From NCBI RefSeq assembly GCF_947487805.1, contig NZ_CANKXW010000001.1, positions 743,501-807,500 of the forward strand: a stretch of DNA of 64,000 nt, in the 5' to 3' direction. Below are positions 42,718 to 52,280 of the stretch, in pieces. Under the pieces are notes generated by a model, which saw only the letters and a program-made list of their open reading frames with translations, was not told where the DNA came from and ran no database searches. Numbering within the stretch: position 1 is the stretch's first letter; each line of letters opens with the position of its first letter. Both the position numbers and the translations under genes were made by a program. The DNA comes from an uncultured Tateyamaria sp. Its GTDB lineage: Bacteria > Pseudomonadota > Alphaproteobacteria > Rhodobacterales > Rhodobacteraceae.

Positions 42718-43074
42718 AGGGCAAAAGGCCACGAATCGGCTAGGCAAAAATGCAACCTGTGGTAGGCTTACCCATTGGTTAAGTGAATTTGGAGTCCCAA
42801 AGACATCACGCGCGGCGCCGCAAAGCGCCCGCAACGTCCCCGAAAAAGGCATCGCGCGCATGAGCTGATTTTGGCCCGTGCAACGCACGATGTCGGCGCC
42901 GTTTCTCGCAAGATCAATCGAGTCACCACTCACACCCCGCCGGGGATCGGTCCGTCCGGTCTCCGGCGTTTGCCTTTGCGGCCTGTCGCCTGTGCGCGGT
43001 CGGGTGCATTTTTGTCACTGGTCACCGTCGGGTCGGCCCCCTAAAACGGGCGCGACACGGGAAGGAGAGCCCCA
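42718..43074 (+). other. Gene-free leader region of hisC (357 nt)
   Basis: No coding frame here has a ribosome site and family match; a 66-codon frame on the plus strand running into hisC and an antisense frame look spurious. The stretch holds some short dyads (for example GGTAGGCTTACC) and a GAAGGAGA ribosome site before the hisC ATG. I see no riboswitch, tRNA or attenuator that I can name. Confidence 0.5.
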
Positions 43075-44163
43075 ATGACCCGCATCACACCGCAACCCGG
43101 CATCATGGACATCGCCTTGTATCAGGGCGGTGCGTCGCATCTGGCGGGCGTGGACAACGTGCTCAAGCTCAGCTCGAACGAGAATCCGGCGGGGCCTGTG
43201 CCTGCCGCGATGACGGCGCTGGCCGAAGCGGCGGGGGGCATGCACCTCTATCCATCGACGGATCACGCCGACCTGCGCACCGCCATTTCCGAGGTTTGGG
43301 GCGTCGCGGCGGACCGGGTGATCTGTGGAGTCGGATCGGACGAGGTGTTGCAGTTCGTGACACAGGCGTTTTCAGGTCCGGGGGACGAGATCATCCACAC
43401 CGCGCACGGGTTTTCCATGTACCCGATCCTGGCGCGGATGGCGGGGGCCACGCCCGTCTGTGTGCCAGAGGCGGACAGGGTCGTGGACGTGGACGCGATC
43501 CTTGGTGCGGTGACACAGGCGACGCGGATCGTGTTGCTGACCAATCCGGGCAATCCCACAGGCACGCGCTTGCCCGACAGCGAGGTGGTGCGCCTGGCCG
43601 ATGGCCTGCCCATGCATGTGATCCTGGTGATCGACGGGGCCTATACGGAATATGCGGATGGGTACGATGGCGGCCTGGCGCTGGCCGAGACCCGCCCCAA
43701 TGTGCTGATGACACGCACATTTTCCAAGATCTACGGCCTTGGCGGTCTGCGCGTCGGATGGGGCTATGGCCCACGGGCGCTGATCGATGTGATGACCCGT
43801 ATCCGCCAGCCGTTCAACCTGTCGACCGTGGCACTTGCCGCAGCAGAGGCAGCAGTGCGCGACACCGCATGGGTCGATGACTGCGCTACGCGGAACGCCA
43901 CACAGCGCGCGCGGCTGACCGGCGCGTTGCGACAGCTTGGGCTGGCCTGCGATGACAGTGACACCAATTTCGTGTTGGCGCGGGCCGCGTCGGTTGCCGA
44001 CGCAGATGCGGCGGAGGCGGCGTTGAACGCGGACGGAATCCTGATCCGGCGGGTGGGTGGCTATGGCTTTCCCGAAGGGCTGCGGATCACCGTGGGTGAT
44101 GCGGATCAGACAGGGCGCGTGATCGCGGCCCTGACCCGCTGGCGCGAAGAGGCCGCAGCATGA
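43075..44163 (+). CDS. hisC: Histidinol-phosphate/aromatic aminotransferase
   Basis: The 362-residue PLP enzyme has SSNENPAGP near residues 33-41, LTNPGNPTGT, and the PLP lysine in RTFSKIYGLGGLRVGWG. It converts histidinol phosphate to imidazole-acetol phosphate and often also transaminates aromatic amino-acid precursors. Coupling (ATGA overlap) to prephenate dehydrogenase suggests the aromatic role (tyrosine branch) here. Confidence 0.93.
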   Translation: MTRITPQPGIMDIALYQGGASHLAGVDNVLKLSSNENPAGPVPAAMTALAEAAGGMHLYPSTDHADLRTAISEVWGVAADRVICGVGSDEVLQFVTQAFSGPGDEIIHTAHGFSMYPILARMAGATPVCVPEADRVVDVDAILGAVTQATRIVLLTNPGNPTGTRLPDSEVVRLADGLPMHVILVIDGAYTEYADGYDGGLALAETRPNVLMTRTFSKIYGLGGLRVGWGYGPRALIDVMTRIRQPFNLSTVALAAAEAAVRDTAWVDDCATRNATQRARLTGALRQLGLACDDSDTNFVLARAASVADADAAEAALNADGILIRRVGGYGFPEGLRITVGDADQTGRVIAALTRWREEAAA

Positions 44164-45071
44164 TGTACAACCGTGTGGCCCTGATCGGGCTGGGTCTGAT
44201 CGCGTCCTCCATGTTCTGGGCGATGAAACGGGCGAATGTGGCGGGCGAAGTTACCGGCTTTGCCCGGACGCAAGAGACGCGGGACACCGCGCGGCGGATT
44301 GGCCTGTGCGACCGTGTCTGTGACAGCGTGGCCGAAGCGGTCGAGGGGGCCGATCTGATTGTGCTCTGCGTGCCGGTCGGTGCCATGGGCGCGATTGCCG
44401 CCGAAATGGCACCGCATCTGGCACCCGGCGCGACCGTAACGGACGTAGGCTCGGTCAAGCGCGCGGTGATCGACGCGGTTGGCCCGCACCTGCCCGAGGG
44501 CGTGCATTTCGTACCTGGACACCCCATGGCGGGGACCGAGCATTCGGGCCCCGAATCCGGCTTTGCCGAGCTTTTTGACAACCGGTGGTGCCTGCTGGTC
44601 CCCACAGAGGGCAGCGACCCGGCAGCGGTGGCCAGGCTGCGCAGCTATTGGGAGGCGCTGGGCTCGAATGTCGAAGAGATGGAGCCGGAGCGCCACGATC
44701 TGGTCTGTGCCGTAACCAGCCATGCGCCGCACCTGATCGCCTACACGATGGTCGGTGTGGCCGATGACCTGGGCCGCGTGACGGACAGCGAAGTTGTCAA
44801 ATTCTCGGCCGCGGGTTTTCGCGACTTTACCCGCATTGCCGCATCCGACCCGACCATGTGGCGCGACGTGTTCCTGACCAACAAGGATGCCACGCTGGAA
44901 ATCCTTGGCCGCTTTACCGAAGAGCTGTTTGCCCTGCAGCGCGCGATCCGCACCGGCGACGGCGACCATCTGCACGACTATTTCACCCGCACCCGCGCCA
45001 TCCGGCGGGGCATCATCGAGGCCGGGCAAGACACGGATGCGCCCGACTTTGGGCGCGGTGGCGTGCGATGA
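44160..45071 (+). CDS. tyrA: Prephenate/arogenate dehydrogenase
   Basis: The 303-residue NAD(P)-dependent enzyme makes 4-hydroxyphenylpyruvate or tyrosine. It has the Rossmann loop GLGLIASSMFWAMKR at 9-23, LCVPVGAMGAIAAEM, and the substrate loop GHPMAGTEHSGPESGF. It has no chorismate mutase domain. ATGA overlaps link it to hisC and to the extensin-like gene. Confidence 0.93.
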   Translation: MMYNRVALIGLGLIASSMFWAMKRANVAGEVTGFARTQETRDTARRIGLCDRVCDSVAEAVEGADLIVLCVPVGAMGAIAAEMAPHLAPGATVTDVGSVKRAVIDAVGPHLPEGVHFVPGHPMAGTEHSGPESGFAELFDNRWCLLVPTEGSDPAAVARLRSYWEALGSNVEEMEPERHDLVCAVTSHAPHLIAYTMVGVADDLGRVTDSEVVKFSAAGFRDFTRIAASDPTMWRDVFLTNKDATLEILGRFTEELFALQRAIRTGDGDHLHDYFTRTRAIRRGIIEAGQDTDAPDFGRGGVR

Positions 45072-45829
45072 AACGGCTGGCGCTGGTCTGTTTGCTGGTG
45101 GCAAGTGCCGCTTCCGCAGCACCAGATGTGTCCAAGCGGCCCGTGGCGCGTGCGGGCACGGATGCGCGCAATGTCGGCGTGCCGGTGCCCAGTCTCGAAC
45201 AGGTCAAGGTTGCCGCAGCACTGCCCACGGCCACCAGCACCCTGCGCCCCAGCATCCGCCCACCATCGATTGTCCAGCGCGCCATGACCCGCCGTGCAGA
45301 ACGACGCAAGGGGCAAGTCTGCGGTGATCCGGACCTTCAGGGCGATGCGGTGGGGGCCGTGCCGGGCCGCATCCCCGGTTGCGGGATCGCCGATGCGGTA
45401 CGACTGCGGTCGGTGTCCGGCGTGACGCTCAGCCAACCGGCGCTGATGGATTGCAACACGGCCAAAGCCTTGAAAACGTGGACGAACAAAGGGGCGAAAC
45501 CTGCGCTGCGCCGCGTTGGCGGTGGGCTGGCCTCTTACAGGGTGGCCGCGCATTACGCCTGCCGGACACGGAACAATCAGCCCGGCGCGCGGATCTCGGA
45601 GCATGGCAAGGGGCGGGCCATCGACATCTCGGCCTTCACCATGAAGGACGGCACGCGGCTGACGGTCCTGAACGACTGGAACTCGCGCCACGGGCGCGCG
45701 CTGAAATCCATGCACAAGGCGGCGTGTGGGCCCTTTGGCACTGTTCTCGGCCCCAATTCGGACCGGTTTCACCGCGATCACTTCCACTTTGACACCGCGC
45801 GCTACCGCAACGGGTCCTACTGCCGCTGA
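45068..45829 (+). CDS. Extensin-like domain secreted protein
   Basis: The 253-residue protein has a Sec signal peptide (about residues 1-19), a proline-rich linker, then an extensin-like C-terminal domain with SEHGKGRAIDISAF and DRFHRDHFHFD. The His and Asp positions resemble those of peptidoglycan-acting D,D-peptidases of the VanY/MepA type, suggesting cell-wall activity. The ATG at 45068 overlaps the tyrA stop. Confidence 0.9.
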   Translation: MKRLALVCLLVASAASAAPDVSKRPVARAGTDARNVGVPVPSLEQVKVAAALPTATSTLRPSIRPPSIVQRAMTRRAERRKGQVCGDPDLQGDAVGAVPGRIPGCGIADAVRLRSVSGVTLSQPALMDCNTAKALKTWTNKGAKPALRRVGGGLASYRVAAHYACRTRNNQPGARISEHGKGRAIDISAFTMKDGTRLTVLNDWNSRHGRALKSMHKAACGPFGTVLGPNSDRFHRDHFHFDTARYRNGSYCR

Positions 45830-45831
45830 CC

Positions 45832-46830
45832 CTAGCGGATGATCAGCCGCGGGGCTGGGCCCAGCGGGATAAAGCCCAAGCGCACCGCGCCGCCGCTGAG
45901 GGTCAATTCGACATCCAGCGTCTCTTCGTTGCCCGAGGCACCGGCCAGCATGCCCAACAGCCCCTCGGCCTGCCCGCGGAATTGCGGCGGCAGGATGCCG
46001 GCGGCCTGGGCCAGATCCAGCATCTTGAGCCAGTTCTCTGCCTGCAAGGTGACGGTGCCGTCGGGCACGCCAGCGACATCCACGGTCAGATCGGCGGACA
46101 GGTTCAGCACCACGTCGCCCCAAATGGCCTCTGCCAGATGCAGATCAATGACGCGCGGCTGTGGCCGCGCCTGATCCAGCGCGCGCCGGTCCCACGGGGT
46201 GTCAAAGCCCACCGTCGCCTGCATGCGCAGGCTTTCGAACGCCTGTGGAATGCTGTCGGGCAGGCGTAGTGCTGCGCGTATCGCATCGCCCGGCGCAAAC
46301 GCATCGGCAAAGGCCACGAGGTCATAGGTCGCACCATCGGTCTGTGTCATCGTCAAGGTGAGGCTCTCGGCCGACATCTGCGTCGCCGCCCCGTCGCGCA
46401 CCTGCCACGGCCCGGCGGTCCAGCCCAGCTGCTCCAACTCGAGCGCTGTACCGGGGTGAAGCGCCAGCGCCATGACGCCGTCCTGCATGGTCAATGTCGA
46501 CCGCCCTAAAGGCGAGGCCAGCAGGATCGGCCCCTCGTCCAGTGTGACCGTCACGTCGCCGGGCCACCACGCGGGTGCCGTGATGTCGAGCGCCGCAGTC
46601 TCGACCGCAACGCCCGCGGCAGGGTCGGCCACGGCAATGTCGCGCAACCCGGCGGACAGGGTCATCGGAAAGCCGCCACCCTCTATGGTGCCGACCTCCG
46701 CCTGCCAGCCTTCGGCGCTGCGCGCGTCGAACCACGCAGCCACAGCGCCCCGCATGCCCGACGAGGCCGCGAACCACCATCCACACCATGCCAGCCCCGC
46801 CAGCAAGATCACCCACAGGATTTTGCGCAT
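45832..46830 (-). CDS. DUF2125 protein
   Basis: The 332-residue protein has an N-terminal membrane helix (ILWVILLAGLAWCGWWFA), then a beta-rich periplasmic domain. GGFPMTLSAGLRDIAVADP and LEQLGWTAGPWQV are typical of DUF2125 in Rhodobacteraceae. I chose the ATG at 46830; the frame stays open upstream without matching residues. It is convergent with the extensin-like gene (2 nt apart). Its role is unknown; a lipid- or envelope-related function is only a guess. Confidence 0.85.
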   Translation of the reverse strand: MRKILWVILLAGLAWCGWWFAASSGMRGAVAAWFDARSAEGWQAEVGTIEGGGFPMTLSAGLRDIAVADPAAGVAVETAALDITAPAWWPGDVTVTLDEGPILLASPLGRSTLTMQDGVMALALHPGTALELEQLGWTAGPWQVRDGAATQMSAESLTLTMTQTDGATYDLVAFADAFAPGDAIRAALRLPDSIPQAFESLRMQATVGFDTPWDRRALDQARPQPRVIDLHLAEAIWGDVVLNLSADLTVDVAGVPDGTVTLQAENWLKMLDLAQAAGILPPQFRGQAEGLLGMLAGASGNEETLDVELTLSGGAVRLGFIPLGPAPRLIIR

Positions 46831-46895
46831 CGGCCCTCTTTCCCTCTGTTGTGGAATCGGGTCTACCCCACTGAATACAAAGAGGACCAGTGGCA

Positions 46896-47426
46896 ATGAG
46901 CATGTGGGTATTCGGATATGGCAGCCTTTTGTGGAACCCCGGCTTTGACGTGGCCGAGGAAATGATGGCCACCTTGCCCGGTTGGGCGCGGTCGTTCTGC
47001 ATGCGCTCCATCCACCACCGCGGCTCAGAGGCGGAACCGGGCCTTGTCCTCGCGCTGGATGCCGCACCCGGCGCGCATTGTGCGGGCGTGGCCTTGCGCG
47101 TCGCACCGGGCACCGAGGACGCAACGCTGGCCTACCTGCGCGAACGCGAACTGATCTCCTCAGCCTATCTGGAGAAGATGCTGGCCCTCACGCTGGCGGA
47201 CGGGCGCGAGGTCACTGCGGTCACTTATGTGATTGACCCCGATCACGTGCAGTATTGCGGCGGCCTGCCGCTGGAAGAACAGGCGCAGATCATTGCCCAC
47301 GCCACTGGCGGGCGCGGTCCAAACAGCGACTATCTGTTCAACACCGCGCAACATCTGGCGGCGCTGGGTGTCGCGGATCCCGACCTCGATTGGCTCTCAC
47401 GCCGCGTTGCAGCGATTTTGGCATAA
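46896..47426 (+). CDS. ChaC-type gamma-glutamylcyclotransferase
   Basis: The 176-residue protein has the family signature VFGYGSLLWNPGF at 5-17, RSIHHRGSEAEPGLVLALD and a catalytic Glu in LRERELISSAYLE. The ChaC group cleaves glutathione to 5-oxoproline and Cys-Gly. I chose the ATG at 46896; a GTG two codons earlier (46890) is also possible after AGAGGA. Confidence 0.92.
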   Translation: MSMWVFGYGSLLWNPGFDVAEEMMATLPGWARSFCMRSIHHRGSEAEPGLVLALDAAPGAHCAGVALRVAPGTEDATLAYLRERELISSAYLEKMLALTLADGREVTAVTYVIDPDHVQYCGGLPLEEQAQIIAHATGGRGPNSDYLFNTAQHLAALGVADPDLDWLSRRVAAILA

Positions 47427-47430
47427 ATGC

Positions 47431-47460
47431 TTGGCGCTTTTGCCTAAAACCCGATAGATT
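47431..47460 (+). promoter_or_regulatory. Possible promoter of the motor-like gene pair
   Basis: TTGGCG (47431-47436) and TAGATT (47455-47460) lie 18 nt apart, just after the cyclotransferase stop and about 40 nt before the channel gene start. Confidence 0.4.
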
Positions 47461-47500
47461 ACGCGGAAAGCAGAGCAGAATAGGGGTCAGGAGCCAGCCC

Positions 47501-48718
47501 ATGGCGCAGACCACACCCGAGGCACAGCCGTATTTCTCGCAGCCCTTCAGGCAAATTGCCCTGATGCTGATCGTTCTCGTCCTGTCGGGCGTCGGTGCCG
47601 TTCTGGCGCTGCCGCGCGTCTTGCCGGTGTTCCAGGCGAACCCCTACCTGAACGGGTTCATCATGTTCGTCTTTGTGATCGGCGTGGTGGCGTGTTTCTG
47701 GATGGTCTACCAGCTGATCGTGTCTGTGCGCTGGATCGAAGGCTTTGCCGCCAACGGCCCGTCGGCCAGCGACAAGGCACCCCAGCTTCTGGCGTCGCTT
47801 GCCTCGCTCTTGCGGTCGCGCGGCGCGCGCATGCAGCTGAGCGCGTCGTCCACACGGTCGATCCTGGATTCCGTTGCGACCCGCATTGATGAGGTGCGCG
47901 AAATCACGCGATACATCGTCAACATGCTGATTTTCCTTGGCCTTTTGGGAACGTTCTATGGCCTGGCTACAACCGTTCCGGCCGTCGTGGACACCATCCG
48001 CAGCCTTGCACCCCAAGACGGCGAAGGCGGGGTTGAGGTGTTCAACCGTCTGATGACCGGGCTCGAGGCGCAGCTGGGCGGAATGGGCGTGGCCTTTGCC
48101 TCGTCGCTGCTGGGGCTTGCGGGATCGCTGATCGTCGGTTTGCTCGAACTGTTTGCCGGGCACGGGCAAAACCGGTTTTACCGCGAGCTCGAAGAGTGGC
48201 TCAGCTCGATCACCCGCGTGGGCCTGAGTTCCGAAGGCGACGGCAGCAGCGACCAGAACGCCATGGCGGGCGTGATCGACCATCTGGCAGAGCAGATGGA
48301 AAGCCTGCAAACCATGTTCACCCAGTCCGATATCAGCCGGTCGATGGTCGATGAAAAGCTGGGCAAACTGGCCGATGCGGTCGACCGCATGACCACGCAG
48401 ATGCAGGCCCGCGACGCCGGCGGTGACGCATTGGCGCAGGTCGCCGAAGGGCAGGAACGTCTGATCCAGGTGATCGAACGGCAGGGCACCGGCGACGGAA
48501 TCGACGCAGAAAGTCGGATGCGGCTGCGCTCCATCGACGTGCAAATGCTGCGCATCCTCGAAGAGATCAGCGCAGGCCGCCAGGAAACCATGGCCGAGTT
48601 GCGCACGGATATCTCTGCGCTGGCCACCGCACTCAGCCAACCGCGCGGCCAGAACCGGCGGCAGGGCAACAACGGGAACCGCGGCCCGCGCAACACCCAA
48701 ACTGAAGGGGACGGCTAA
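47501..48718 (+). CDS. MotA/TolQ/ExbB-like proton-channel subunit (ZorA-like)
   Basis: The 405-residue inner-membrane protein has helices at about 18-42, 52-73, 138-158 and 195-218. The third contains LGLLGTFYGLATTVP and the fourth GMGVAFASSLLGLAGSL, the two conserved pore helices of MotA/TolQ/ExbB/ZorA proteins. A cytoplasmic tail of about 185 residues follows, partly coiled coil, ending in a basic, Asn-rich segment. The partner gene starts 2 nt after the stop. It is likely the pentameric stator ring of a proton-driven complex; the pair is not flagellar, as no flagellar gene is near. Confidence 0.88.
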   Translation: MAQTTPEAQPYFSQPFRQIALMLIVLVLSGVGAVLALPRVLPVFQANPYLNGFIMFVFVIGVVACFWMVYQLIVSVRWIEGFAANGPSASDKAPQLLASLASLLRSRGARMQLSASSTRSILDSVATRIDEVREITRYIVNMLIFLGLLGTFYGLATTVPAVVDTIRSLAPQDGEGGVEVFNRLMTGLEAQLGGMGVAFASSLLGLAGSLIVGLLELFAGHGQNRFYRELEEWLSSITRVGLSSEGDGSSDQNAMAGVIDHLAEQMESLQTMFTQSDISRSMVDEKLGKLADAVDRMTTQMQARDAGGDALAQVAEGQERLIQVIERQGTGDGIDAESRMRLRSIDVQMLRILEEISAGRQETMAELRTDISALATALSQPRGQNRRQGNNGNRGPRNTQTEGDG

Positions 48719-48720
48719 CC

Positions 48721-51309
48721 ATGGCTCTGTCGCGCCGCACCGGGGCCCGGTTTCAGGCATCGATCTGGCCCGGCTTTGTGGATGCGATGACGGGGCTGTT
48801 GCTGGTCCTGATGTTCGTGCTGACTATTTTCATGGTCGTCCAGTTCGTGCTGCGCGAAACCATTAGCGGGCAGGAAACCGAGCTTGACCAGTTGGCCACC
48901 GAGGTGGCGGCACTGGCGCAGGCGCTGGGCCTCGAAGAACGCCGCGCCAGCCAGTTGGATGCACGCCTGTCATCACTGAATGCGACCTTGAACGACGCCC
49001 AATCACAAGTCGCACTGCAAGCAGCCCAGATAGCCGCACTTACAGGCGAGCGTGATGCGGCCTCCGCAGCGCTGAACGCAGCGCAAACCCGGATCACGAG
49101 TTTCGAGGCGCAAGTTGCCGCGCTGATTTCCGAACGCGACACCGCCCTGTCCAATGTCGCGGGGCTTGAGACGGAGCAGGCGCGTCTTTTGTCCGAGCAA
49201 GAGGCGTTGAACCTTGCGCTGGCGCAAGCCCGGACGGAAGTTGATGCCCAATCCGAGGCTGCGCGCCTTGCCGCCGCACGGACAGAAGCGTTGCAGGCCT
49301 TGATTGCGGATCTGCGCAGCCGTAACGCCGACAGCGCGGATCAGGCGGCGGCCCTTCAGGCTGATCTGGATGCCGCCCAGCAAGCGCTGACAGCCGAAGA
49401 AGCCGCCCGCCTGGCCGAAGCCGCCGCTGCCCAAGCGCTGCGCGAACGGCTGGAGAATGCGGATGCCGAGCTCACCGCGATGACCCTCGCGCTTGAGGCG
49501 CAGCGGCAGGAGGCGGAGGACACGCTGACCCTGCTGGCCGCCGCGCGCGCCGCAGAGGATGAGGTGAATGCAGAGCTGGCCACGGTCATGGCTGCACTGG
49601 CGCTGGCGCGGGAGCAGAATGATGCGCTGTCGGACGACCAGCGCGGGCTCGAAGAGCAACTCGCCGCCGCACTGGTCCGCCTCGAAAATTCGCAAGGCAG
49701 CCAAACCGCCGCCGAAGCGCGGATCGACGCCTTGCAAAGCGAGCTGGCCTCGGCCCTTTCGGCGCTGGATGCGTCAAAGGCGGAGAACACCGCGCTGGCG
49801 GGCGAACGCTCGAGCCTCGAGGCGCAATTGGCCGCAGCCTTGCTGAATGCCGAGGGCGGGGCAGCGGCGGCCGCCGATCTTGAGGCGCAACTGGCGCGCG
49901 CCCTGGGGCAATTGGACGAACGGTCCGCGGATGTGGCGACGCTCGAGGCCCGGCTGAACGCTGCCGAAGCGGCATTGGATGGGCGCACGGCGACAACGGC
50001 GTCGCTTCAGACCGAACTCAACGAAACGCAGACGACGCTCGCCGCGCGCGAGGCGGCGTTGGCCGAAACGCAGGCGCAACTGGCCGATGCCAAAGCCGCG
50101 CAAGAGCTGTCCGCCGAGGCCGCCGCACGGCTCGAGGCGCGGCTGACCACGCTTGAGGCGCGCATCGCCGCCTCCGCGCTGGAACTGGACGATGTGCGGG
50201 ACCGGCTGGCGGCGGCTGTTGCCGCCAAGGTGGCAGCAGAAAGCCAGCTGACCGCGCAAATCGGCGATCTGGATGATCTGCGTGTGCAACTGGCCACTGC
50301 CATCGCCGCCCGTGACGCAGCCCTCGCCGATGCCGAGGCTGCGGGCAGCAGTAACAGGGAGGTCCGCGACCAGTTGGCCGCAGCCCTGGCCGCACGGCTT
50401 GCCGCCGAGGCCGAGCTGGAAAACCTCGGCAGCGACACGTCGGAGCTGCGCGCCGCCCTAGCGGATGCGCTGGCGCAAAAAACCGCCGCGGATGCAGCGC
50501 TGGCAGACCAGACATCCAAGGCCGATCAGCGCGCCGCCCTGCTGGCCGCCGCGCGCGATGCGCTGAGCGCCGAAGAGGCCGCGACGTTGCAGGCCCAGCG
50601 TCAAACCGAATTGCTGAACCAGCAGGTTGCGGCCCTGCGCGAACAACTGGGGCAATTGCAAGCCTTGCTCGACGACGCGGTCGCGCGCGATGCCGCACGG
50701 GACGTGCAACTGCAATCGCTGGGCTCGGAACTGAACACCGCTCTGGCCCGTGTCGCCGCCGAAGAACGCCGCCGCCGCGAGCTGGAGGAAGCTGAGCGCA
50801 AACGTCTTGAGGCAGAACGCGCGGCATTGGCCGCCGAAGCGCAGGATCTGGAGCGGTATCGCTCCGAGTTCTTCGGCAGGCTCCGCGACGTGCTAGGCGG
50901 ACAGGACGGGGTGCGTATCGTGGGCGACCGGTTCGTGTTCTCGTCCGAAGTGCTGTTCCCGCCCGGTGGCGCCGACCTGTCGGGAGAAGGCGAGGGCGAG
51001 ATCGCCAAGATCGCGGGCATTCTGCGCAACATCGCCGATGACATTCCGGCCGAGATTGATTGGGTGATCCGCGTCGATGGCCACACGGACAACGTGCCGC
51101 TGTCCGGTACGGGTGAGTTCGCTGACAACTGGGAACTCAGCCAGGCGCGAGCTTTGTCGGTTGTGAAATATATGGTGAATTTCCTCGGGATTCCGCCGGA
51201 TCGTCTGTCGGCCAATGGCTTTGGCCAGTACCAGCCGATCAACCCGGAGGACACCGCGGCGGCCCGTGCCCAGAACCGGCGGATCGAGTTGAAATTTACC
51301 GAGAAATAG
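48721..51309 (+). CDS. MotB/OmpA-like protein with a giant coiled coil (ZorB-like)
   Basis: The 862-residue protein has a short cytoplasmic tail, one helix (about 18-44) starting with WPGFVDAMTGLLLVLMF, whose D21 matches the proton-carrying Asp of MotB, and then about 700 residues of Ala/Glu/Leu-rich coiled coil (ALEAQ, EARLNAAEAAL-type repeats). A C-terminal OmpA-like peptidoglycan-binding domain (about 755-862) holds DGHTDNVPL, NWELSQARA and RRIELKF. The layout is a motor stator with a very long periplasmic stalk. The coiled coil has strong compositional bias but no frameshift. Confidence 0.9.
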   Translation: MALSRRTGARFQASIWPGFVDAMTGLLLVLMFVLTIFMVVQFVLRETISGQETELDQLATEVAALAQALGLEERRASQLDARLSSLNATLNDAQSQVALQAAQIAALTGERDAASAALNAAQTRITSFEAQVAALISERDTALSNVAGLETEQARLLSEQEALNLALAQARTEVDAQSEAARLAAARTEALQALIADLRSRNADSADQAAALQADLDAAQQALTAEEAARLAEAAAAQALRERLENADAELTAMTLALEAQRQEAEDTLTLLAAARAAEDEVNAELATVMAALALAREQNDALSDDQRGLEEQLAAALVRLENSQGSQTAAEARIDALQSELASALSALDASKAENTALAGERSSLEAQLAAALLNAEGGAAAAADLEAQLARALGQLDERSADVATLEARLNAAEAALDGRTATTASLQTELNETQTTLAAREAALAETQAQLADAKAAQELSAEAAARLEARLTTLEARIAASALELDDVRDRLAAAVAAKVAAESQLTAQIGDLDDLRVQLATAIAARDAALADAEAAGSSNREVRDQLAAALAARLAAEAELENLGSDTSELRAALADALAQKTAADAALADQTSKADQRAALLAAARDALSAEEAATLQAQRQTELLNQQVAALREQLGQLQALLDDAVARDAARDVQLQSLGSELNTALARVAAEERRRRELEEAERKRLEAERAALAAEAQDLERYRSEFFGRLRDVLGGQDGVRIVGDRFVFSSEVLFPPGGADLSGEGEGEIAKIAGILRNIADDIPAEIDWVIRVDGHTDNVPLSGTGEFADNWELSQARALSVVKYMVNFLGIPPDRLSANGFGQYQPINPEDTAAARAQNRRIELKFTEK

Positions 51310-51311
51310 GC

Positions 51312-52280
51312 TTAGCGGACAACAACACTGCCGGTTTCGAAGTTGATTTCGCGATTGCCACGCATCAACGTGACAGTTCCGCGATAGGTGCCCGGTGTCC
51401 AAAGGGCGGTGCGTTTCTTGCCCACGGCACGAAAGAACTGCGCCTGATTTTTGTCGAGGATCACGGTCTCGTCCATCATCGGCCCGTTCGGGGCATCGAT
51501 GACCAAACGCACGCGGTCGCCTTTCTTGCCACCAAAGGCATAGCCGAACACGACGAGCGCAGGCGCATCGGTGGGCAGGGTCGTCTCTGCGGCGGTGCCC
51601 TGTTTCACCTGATCAAACTTGGGCACGCGGTCGGAGAATCCGACGGTCAGGATTCCGCCGGGGCGATAGGGCAGTTCGGTCTGCCAAAGCGTCGTGCCGC
51701 TCGGCGCGCCGCAACTGATCTTGTTGTCCGGATCGAACGGATCCACGACTTTTCCGTCCTTGCGGACAGTCAGGTGGACATGTGGGAACTGCGTCCGACC
51801 GGACAGGCCAACCTGACCAAGCGGCGTGGACTTACGCACCCGTTCGCCCTGCTTCACGGCGATCGAGCCCCGCTTCATGTGGCAATACTGGGTTGTCCAA
51901 CCACCGCCGTGATCCACGACAACGCCATTTCCACATTCCCTGCCGCTGATCTGTGACGCGCGGGAGGGGGTAAAAAGGGCATCTTCCATACCGTCCCGCG
52001 TCGCACGCACCGTGCCGGGTGCCGCTGCGATCACGTCCACGCCGCGGCGCATCTGATCCAGCGACCGTAACGCGAAATCGGTGCCCTGATGGGTGTCGTA
52101 ACTCAAGCTGGAACAGCGGAAATCCATCGCCTGATTGGACGGATCGTGGTCGACATATTGCTGGACAAAGCACTCACTGCCCAGATCGCAGTCAATCGGT
52201 GGATTTAAAATGATATCCCTCGCCGCCAGTGGACCGGCGGCGAGGGTTGTAAACGCGGCAAGCAGTGCTGCTGCGCGCAT
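51312..52280 (-). CDS. M23-family peptidoglycan endopeptidase
   Basis: The 322-residue secreted protein has a signal peptide (about 1-20) and a lysostaphin-type M23 core with zinc ligands H64-x3-D68 (YDTHQGTDF) and H169, H167 as likely catalytic residue in FPHVHL; H134 (YCHM) may assist. The five Cys in the mature protein suggest disulfides. A beta-rich C-terminal domain follows. The TGATG junction couples it to clpA, and it is convergent (2 nt) with the long-stalk motor gene. Confidence 0.9.
   Translation of the reverse strand: MRAAALLAAFTTLAAGPLAARDIILNPPIDCDLGSECFVQQYVDHDPSNQAMDFRCSSLSYDTHQGTDFALRSLDQMRRGVDVIAAAPGTVRATRDGMEDALFTPSRASQISGRECGNGVVVDHGGGWTTQYCHMKRGSIAVKQGERVRKSTPLGQVGLSGRTQFPHVHLTVRKDGKVVDPFDPDNKISCGAPSGTTLWQTELPYRPGGILTVGFSDRVPKFDQVKQGTAAETTLPTDAPALVVFGYAFGGKKGDRVRLVIDAPNGPMMDETVILDKNQAQFFRAVGKKRTALWTPGTYRGTVTLMRGNREINFETGSVVVR

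Noticed and set aside
42878-43078. A 66-codon frame before hisC as a leader peptide
   Set aside because: It has no ribosome site, no His or Tyr codon run, and ends inside hisC; I treat it as chance.
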